In this document: piece by piece, positions 43,105 to 46,989 of the stretch
Layout of the letters: each line of letters opens with the position of its first letter
How positions within the stretch are numbered: position 1 is the first letter of the stretch
NCBI GenBank assembly: GCA_944322945.1
Contig: CALUQN010000020.1
Coordinates: 1 to 46,989 of the forward strand
DNA: 46,989 nt
Source of the DNA: Candidatus Gastranaerophilales bacterium
GTDB lineage: Bacteria > Cyanobacteriota > Vampirovibrionia > Gastranaerophilales > Gastranaerophilaceae
Reading direction: 5' to 3'
Notes under the pieces: generated by a model
The model's database searches: none
Seen by the model: the letters and a program-made list of their open reading frames with translations, nothing else
What the model was told of the DNA's origin: nothing
Position numbers and translations under genes: made by a program

Positions 43105-44496
43105 TTAAATTTTATTATTTCTGTAGGCGTGGAATGCAAGGGTAAAGCAGGTTATGCCGAATAAAATTCCTACCATCATTGTGTTGTGGTAAGCGTTTAA
43201 AAACGCAGTTGTGTATTCCAGTCCGGATTTCAAATATCCTCCGCGCAGACTGTCAAATATACTGATAGTCAATGCAACCCCTAAGATATTTCCCATATTT
43301 CTCGACAGTGCCAGAATCCCGCTGGCTATTCCGAGCTCTGATTTTTTCACGCTTGTGATTATCGCAGTATTAGACGGCGACTGGAACAGTCCGTTTCCTA
43401 TCCCCATAATCCCTGACGCGGCAATGATTTCCCACGCTGGTGTCGTTTCGTTGAATGTTGTGAAAATTACAAGCGCAATTATATAAACTAAGGGGCCTGC
43501 CATTGTTAAAATCCTACTTCCGTGCTTGCCAGCCCAGTTCCCGCTAAAAGGTGCCGTAACAGATAGCGTTACCGAGTATGGCAGCACAAGCAGACCCGTT
43601 ATAAGCGGATTGTATTTTAAAATTTCCTGTAAGAAAAACGGCAGCAAAATTGAATTTGTGAACATTGCCATATATGAAGTCATAACCGCAAGGTTGCCGA
43701 GTGTGAATGTTTTAATTTTAAAGATTTCAAAATTTATCATAGGATTTTTAATTTTGTGGTCTCTTATGTAAAACAAAGCCCCGAAAACTGCTGTCAAAAT
43801 TCCGAGAACTGCTATTTTGAGTGAAGTCCAGCCCCACTGGTGACCTTCTGATATAGCAAGCAGCAATGCAAAAATGCTTATTGTAAAATACAGAAATCCC
43901 GGATAATCAAATTTAAAATTCTCACGGCTTTCGTGGTGAGATGGGAGCATTCTGTATGCGTAAATTGCGCCGATAACAGCAATCGGAATACATGGCACAA
44001 ATATAGCGCGCCAGTCAAATGAATTTATCAAAAATCCGCCGAGTGCAGGTCCGCTCATCCCGCCGATTGCGATAATACAGCCATTCAGTCCCAGCGCCTT
44101 GCCCCGTCTTGCATTTCTGAATATAGACGCAATGACAGCTGACGCGTTTGAAATCATAATTGAAGCCCCGAGCGCCTCTATACATCTAAACAAAATAAGC
44201 TGCCAAAATTCTGCTGCGACCGTATTCAAAGCTGCACCAGCCGCAAATATCAAAAAACCACTAGCATACATTTTATTTTTAGGAAAAATGTCTCCGAGTT
44301 TGCCAAAAAACGGAAGAAAAACCGTCAGCACAAGCATATAAGCTATCACAACCCACTGCACCTGCGAGATGGAAACATCAAACGCCCGCGACATTTCGTA
44401 AAGCCCGAGGTTCACGGTTGAAGAATCCAGCATCCCCAAGAAGTTGCCGATTGCTACTATTATGAACATTGTCCATTTCAGTGATTTTGTTTTCAT
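43105..44496 (-). CDS. MFS drug efflux transporter, DHA2 (EmrB/QacA-like)
   Basis: 463 residues with about 14 hydrophobic spans. It has LDSSTVNLGLYEMSRAF in span 1 (the DHA2 pattern LDxTIVNVALP-like), FGKLGDIFPKNKMYASG between spans 2 and 3, and the motif-C-like GMSGPALGGFLINSFDWRAIF. It probably exports drugs or metabolites by proton antiport. The ATG has no clear Shine-Dalgarno; TACAAT (44505-44510) ends 8 nt upstream. It lies 32 bp after the DUF1796 gene, on the same strand. Confidence 0.9.
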   Translation of the reverse strand: MKTKSLKWTMFIIVAIGNFLGMLDSSTVNLGLYEMSRAFDVSISQVQWVVIAYMLVLTVFLPFFGKLGDIFPKNKMYASGFLIFAAGAALNTVAAEFWQLILFRCIEALGASIMISNASAVIASIFRNARRGKALGLNGCIIAIGGMSGPALGGFLINSFDWRAIFVPCIPIAVIGAIYAYRMLPSHHESRENFKFDYPGFLYFTISIFALLLAISEGHQWGWTSLKIAVLGILTAVFGALFYIRDHKIKNPMINFEIFKIKTFTLGNLAVMTSYMAMFTNSILLPFFLQEILKYNPLITGLLVLPYSVTLSVTAPFSGNWAGKHGSRILTMAGPLVYIIALVIFTTFNETTPAWEIIAASGIMGIGNGLFQSPSNTAIITSVKKSELGIASGILALSRNMGNILGVALTISIFDSLRGGYLKSGLEYTTAFLNAYHNTMMVGILFGITCFTLAFHAYRNNKI

Positions 44497-44528
44497 GTAA
44501 TTCTATTGTATAACGAGGTTATAGATTT

Positions 44529-45242
44529 TCAATTTGTTAAGGAAATGCTGTAAACAATTGCTTTCCATTCCTGCCTGTTGCCCATCCACCTGTTTGGATT
44601 TTTACTGCCACTGCCATCTTCGTGCACATCTTTGAAGCCGCATTCGATTATTTTTAATGTCTTTGAAATATCTATAATTTTCTTATATTTATTTTCAGAA
44701 TTTCTAATATTCAGAAAAACAAATTCTTTTCCCGGAAATCGTTCCTGCATCCGTTTTAAAAATTTTACAAAATGTTCAAAAGGTTCATCTCGGTTTGTGA
44801 TGAAAAGAATTTTCTTAGATGCTTTTATACGTTCATGCATTCTTTTATTTCTTTTCCTGATTTTTGCAATGAATTCAGGATAATATTCTTCTGCAGTTAA
44901 TTCAAGCGGGAAATGATGAAAAGAATTTATATTGCTATTTTTCTCTGCCAGCTGCCTGTGCTTGATATCACTATGGGTTTTCAACTTATTTTCTGTATTA
45001 TCAATTACATCAGTAAAAAACTTTTCAAAATTATTTTCAGTCAGAGTGATAAAATCATCAAGGGTAAATCCGCTGAACCAGTCAAAAGGAAAAGCTTCTT
45101 TGCGCAGTTTTGCCTTTTTTATGTAAAACACAGGACGGCAAGCCGGCCCTAAAGAAATAACAACATCTACTTTCAAGTTTAATGAAAATTTGTATAATAT
45201 GACTTTGAATAAAAGTATAAATTTATTAATGTATTGATTCAT
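44529..45242 (-). CDS. DUF1796 family putative cysteine peptidase-like protein
   Basis: 237 residues. The family signature is clear: VISLGPACRPVFYIKKAKLRKEAFPFDWF (given in two parts, VISLGPACRP with Cys35, then AFPFDWFSGF). SFHHFP near residues 107-112 and an Asp/Asn-rich C-terminus follow. The family is predicted to be papain-like, with Cys and His forming the site, but no function is established that I know of; members often occur near surface-glycan genes. The ATG directly follows the glmU stop (TAA-ATG), so it is probably translated from the same mRNA. The first 25 residues are hydrophobic and could anchor it, or the true start may be further in. Confidence 0.75.
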   Translation of the reverse strand: MNQYINKFILLFKVILYKFSLNLKVDVVISLGPACRPVFYIKKAKLRKEAFPFDWFSGFTLDDFITLTENNFEKFFTDVIDNTENKLKTHSDIKHRQLAEKNSNINSFHHFPLELTAEEYYPEFIAKIRKRNKRMHERIKASKKILFITNRDEPFEHFVKFLKRMQERFPGKEFVFLNIRNSENKYKKIIDISKTLKIIECGFKDVHEDGSGSKNPNRWMGNRQEWKAIVYSISLTN

Positions 45243-46520
45243 TTACTTTAATGATGATTTCACCCAATCTTTAATCACTCTGAGCGGTGAGCGTGTGAGA
45301 GCAAGTGAATTTTTCTCTACATTTTTAGTAATAACGCTACCGGCGCCTACGTTTACCCATTCCTGTAATTCAACGGGTGCGACAAGTACAGCATTTGAAC
45401 CGATTTTTACATTATCGTGCAGGATTGTTTTACTTTTTACTTTTGTAATCGGGTTGTAATTGGCTGTGATTGTGCCTGCTCCGATATTTACGTGTTCACC
45501 TATTTCGCTGTCTCCGATGTAGCTCAGGTGCCCTGCATTTGTATTTGAATTTATTTTTGATTTTTTAACTTCGACAAAGTTTCCGATTTTAACATTATCC
45601 GCAACTTCCACACCTCCGCGGAAATGTGCAAATGGCCCGATTTTACAGTTTTCACCGATTTTATTTTTACCTTCAAGGTATGTTGAAGGATAAATTATTG
45701 TATCTTTGCCGATTTCTGTATCTTCGCTAATCCAGGTAGAGGACGGATCGACTATTGTGACTCCGTTTTCCATTAATTCAGTAAGTTTTCTTTCGTTCAT
45801 AATTCTTGTTGCTTCAGCAAGGTGCAGGCGTGAATTTATGCCGAAAATTTCTTCGTTATTTTTCAGAGTGTATGCGTTAACAGAAAGTTTGTTTTTCTTG
45901 CCCCATTCAATAATATCAGTGAGGTAATATTCGCCCTGCGCGTTATTGCTGGTGAGCTGTGAGAACGCAGGTGAAATTTTTGACCAGTCAAGACAGTAAA
46001 TCCCTGCATTAATTTCTTTGACTGATTTTTGTTCCGGAGATGCGTCTTTTTCTTCGACGATACACTTTATGGTGCCGTCATTTTCTCTGATAATTCTTCC
46101 GTAATTTGTCGGATTATCAAATATTGCACTCATAACCGTGAGGTCTGAATTTTGAGAGTTATGGTAATCAATAAATTCTTTGAGAGTGTCTTCTTTGATG
46201 AGCGGAGTGTCGCCGCAGAGTATCAAGACAAGTCCTTTGTAATCTTTCAAAAACGGGCAGACTTTTGAGACTGCATCGCCTGTGCCTAGCTGAGGAGCCT
46301 GAAGAACTGTTTTAGCATTTTCGTAATTTTCTTCGACAAATTTTTCTACTTCTTCTGCGTGATGACCGACGATAACAAAAGATTCCTGCGAAATATTTTT
46401 AACATTATCAAGTACGTAACCGAGCAGAGTTTTGTCCATAATTTTGTGCAGAACTTTCGGTGTATTTGATTTCATACGGGTGCCTTTACCGGCAGCAAGA
46501 ATTATTGTTTTTATATCCAT
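45243..46520 (-). CDS. glmU: Bifunctional GlcNAc-1-phosphate uridyltransferase / GlcN-1-phosphate acetyltransferase
   Basis: Makes UDP-GlcNAc for peptidoglycan and surface sugars. The 425-residue protein starts with MDIKTIILAAGKGTRMKS and TPKVLHKIMDK (uridyltransferase site), has LILCGDTPLI near residue 100 and EINAGIYCLDW, then a left-handed beta-helix with hexapeptide repeats (residues 245-410) and the acetyltransferase segments GHLSYIGDSEIG and GAGTITANYN. It is slightly shorter than the E. coli enzyme (456). The ribosome site is weak (GAGAG). It shares its transcript with the DUF1796 gene. Confidence 0.95.
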   Translation of the reverse strand: MDIKTIILAAGKGTRMKSNTPKVLHKIMDKTLLGYVLDNVKNISQESFVIVGHHAEEVEKFVEENYENAKTVLQAPQLGTGDAVSKVCPFLKDYKGLVLILCGDTPLIKEDTLKEFIDYHNSQNSDLTVMSAIFDNPTNYGRIIRENDGTIKCIVEEKDASPEQKSVKEINAGIYCLDWSKISPAFSQLTSNNAQGEYYLTDIIEWGKKNKLSVNAYTLKNNEEIFGINSRLHLAEATRIMNERKLTELMENGVTIVDPSSTWISEDTEIGKDTIIYPSTYLEGKNKIGENCKIGPFAHFRGGVEVADNVKIGNFVEVKKSKINSNTNAGHLSYIGDSEIGEHVNIGAGTITANYNPITKVKSKTILHDNVKIGSNAVLVAPVELQEWVNVGAGSVITKNVEKNSLALTRSPLRVIKDWVKSSLK

Positions 46521-46710
46521 AACTATTCTCTCTTTCAGATTGTGTTACATCGAACTTCTGGCGTTGCAGAAATTGATTTCATATTAATATTTTAATACAA
46601 ACAAATTCTGAACGATATTCTTTGGTAAAAATCTTGTGCTGTACAAACCTGCACCCCAAAGAGTGGACAAAGCCCTCATATTGCTTTTTCTTTGCTGCTC
46701 TTTCTTTTTG

Positions 46711-46827
46711 TGCTAAAAAGAAAGAGTACGGCGGCAGGGGGATTTTGCTAAGCCGTAGGCGAGAATGTGAAATTCGAGCCGTACGGATAAGTATGCAGAG
46801 CTAACCCAAAGAATTTTTCAACAAAAA
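46711..46827. repeat. Direct repeat, first copy of a 162-bp-period element
   Basis: This 117-bp block recurs at 46873 with only a few changes. It contains GTACGGC (46726) and its inverted partner GCCGTAC (46778), the string GCCGTAGGCGAGAATG, and ends CCCAAAGAATTTTTCAACAAAAA. The first arm continues a perfect 12-bp hairpin (CTCTTTCTTTTT 46698-46709 with AAAAAGAAAGAG 46715-46726). CCAAAGAATTTTT (46806-46818) pairs with AAAAATTCTTTGG (46824-46836) over 13 bp. It contains no convincing gene and is more GC-rich than the surroundings. Confidence 0.85.
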
Positions 46828-46872
46828 ATTCTTTGGTGCAAATCACGTGCCGTCAAAGCATTGACCTTTTGA

Positions 46873-46989
46873 ATGCTAAAAGAAAGAGTACGGCGGCAAC
46901 GGGATTTTGCTTAGCCGTAGGCGAGAATGTGAAATTCGAGCCGTACGGATAAGTATGCAGAGCTAACCCAAAGAATTTTTCAACAAAAA
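46873..46989. repeat. Direct repeat, second copy, cut by the window end
   Basis: Nearly identical to 46711-46827 at a spacing of 162 bp. The 5' hairpin arm seen in the first copy is mostly lost here. The block reaches the last base, so more copies or the rest of a larger element may follow. The gap 46521-46710 holds a partial ATTCTTTGGT-type end at 46617 and otherwise nothing I can name. Confidence 0.85.

Noticed and set aside
46622-46804. 60-codon open frame in the right-edge repeat
   Set aside because: It consists of repeat and hairpin sequence, has no ribosome site and is not preserved as a frame in the second copy.
46711-46989. CRISPR array
   Set aside because: The repeated unit is over 100 bp with a 45-bp gap and only two copies. 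The size and layout do not fit CRISPR and there are no cas genes.

Overview
The window reads as chromosomal DNA of an uncultured, AT-rich, non-photosynthetic member of the cyanobacterial phylum, most likely a gut-type Melainabacteria/Vampirovibrionia (order Gastranaerophilales). The main evidence is the RNA polymerase largest subunit, which is split into rpoC1 and rpoC2 behind rpoB. That split is a hallmark of Cyanobacteria and their sister lineages, and rpoC2 here is long enough to hold the large trigger-loop insertion. A pilin-like protein with an AFTLAEVLITLGVIGVV-type N-terminus fits the same lineage. I see no photosynthesis, rRNA, tRNA, phage or CRISPR genes.

Layout. 0.2-0.8 kb: rpmI-rplT. 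0.8-4.2 kb (minus): rmlC-rmlB-rmlD-rmlA, the dTDP-L-rhamnose pathway. 4.2-6.0 kb: an accessory pocket with a REP-associated tyrosine transposase (RAYT), its GTAG-hairpin repeats, a gene remnant and an unknown protein. 6.0-7.6 kb: thiL-ispD. 7.6-14.3 kb (minus): an Fe-S aldo/keto reductase with a Tat lipoprotein signal, a fused NapH-NapG polyferredoxin, TatA and TatC, then a nickel-pincer cofactor set (larB, larC1-only, a LarMN/CbiM-type nickel transporter, larE). 14.6-18.9 kb: a giant GH13-like protein. 19-22.8 kb: ahcY, a phosphatase, a secreted unknown and a pilin-like protein. 23-32.1 kb: rpoB-rpoC1-rpoC2. 32.2-34.2 kb: two small lineage-type proteins, then an exported thioredoxin with CcdA. 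34.2-34.9 kb: a DUF559 nuclease gene between two copies of its own palindromic repeat. 35-38.4 kb: ribH, murQ, gpsA, ricT. 38.4-46.5 kb: an SMR pump, an orphan OppF-type ATPase, recR-ybaB, a metzincin-like protease, a GNAT-like unknown, an MFS pump, a DUF1796 protein and glmU. The right edge carries a 162-bp-period direct repeat cut by the window end.

Best candidates for something undescribed. (1) An exported redox module: quinol to fused NapHG to a lipid-anchored Fe-S aldo/keto reductase, beside its own TatA-TatC. Two related promoters with 19-bp spacers, of the MerR-controlled type, precede this module and the adjoining nickel-pincer operon and suggest common control. (2) A set of at least six genes whose -10 element ends exactly 6 nt before the ATG with no Shine-Dalgarno sequence, which suggests routine leaderless transcription. 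(3) Two separate pairings of a domesticated nuclease with its own palindromic repeat (RAYT with REP, DUF559 with a GC-rich repeat). In the first, a REP palindrome lies in frame inside the RAYT coding sequence.
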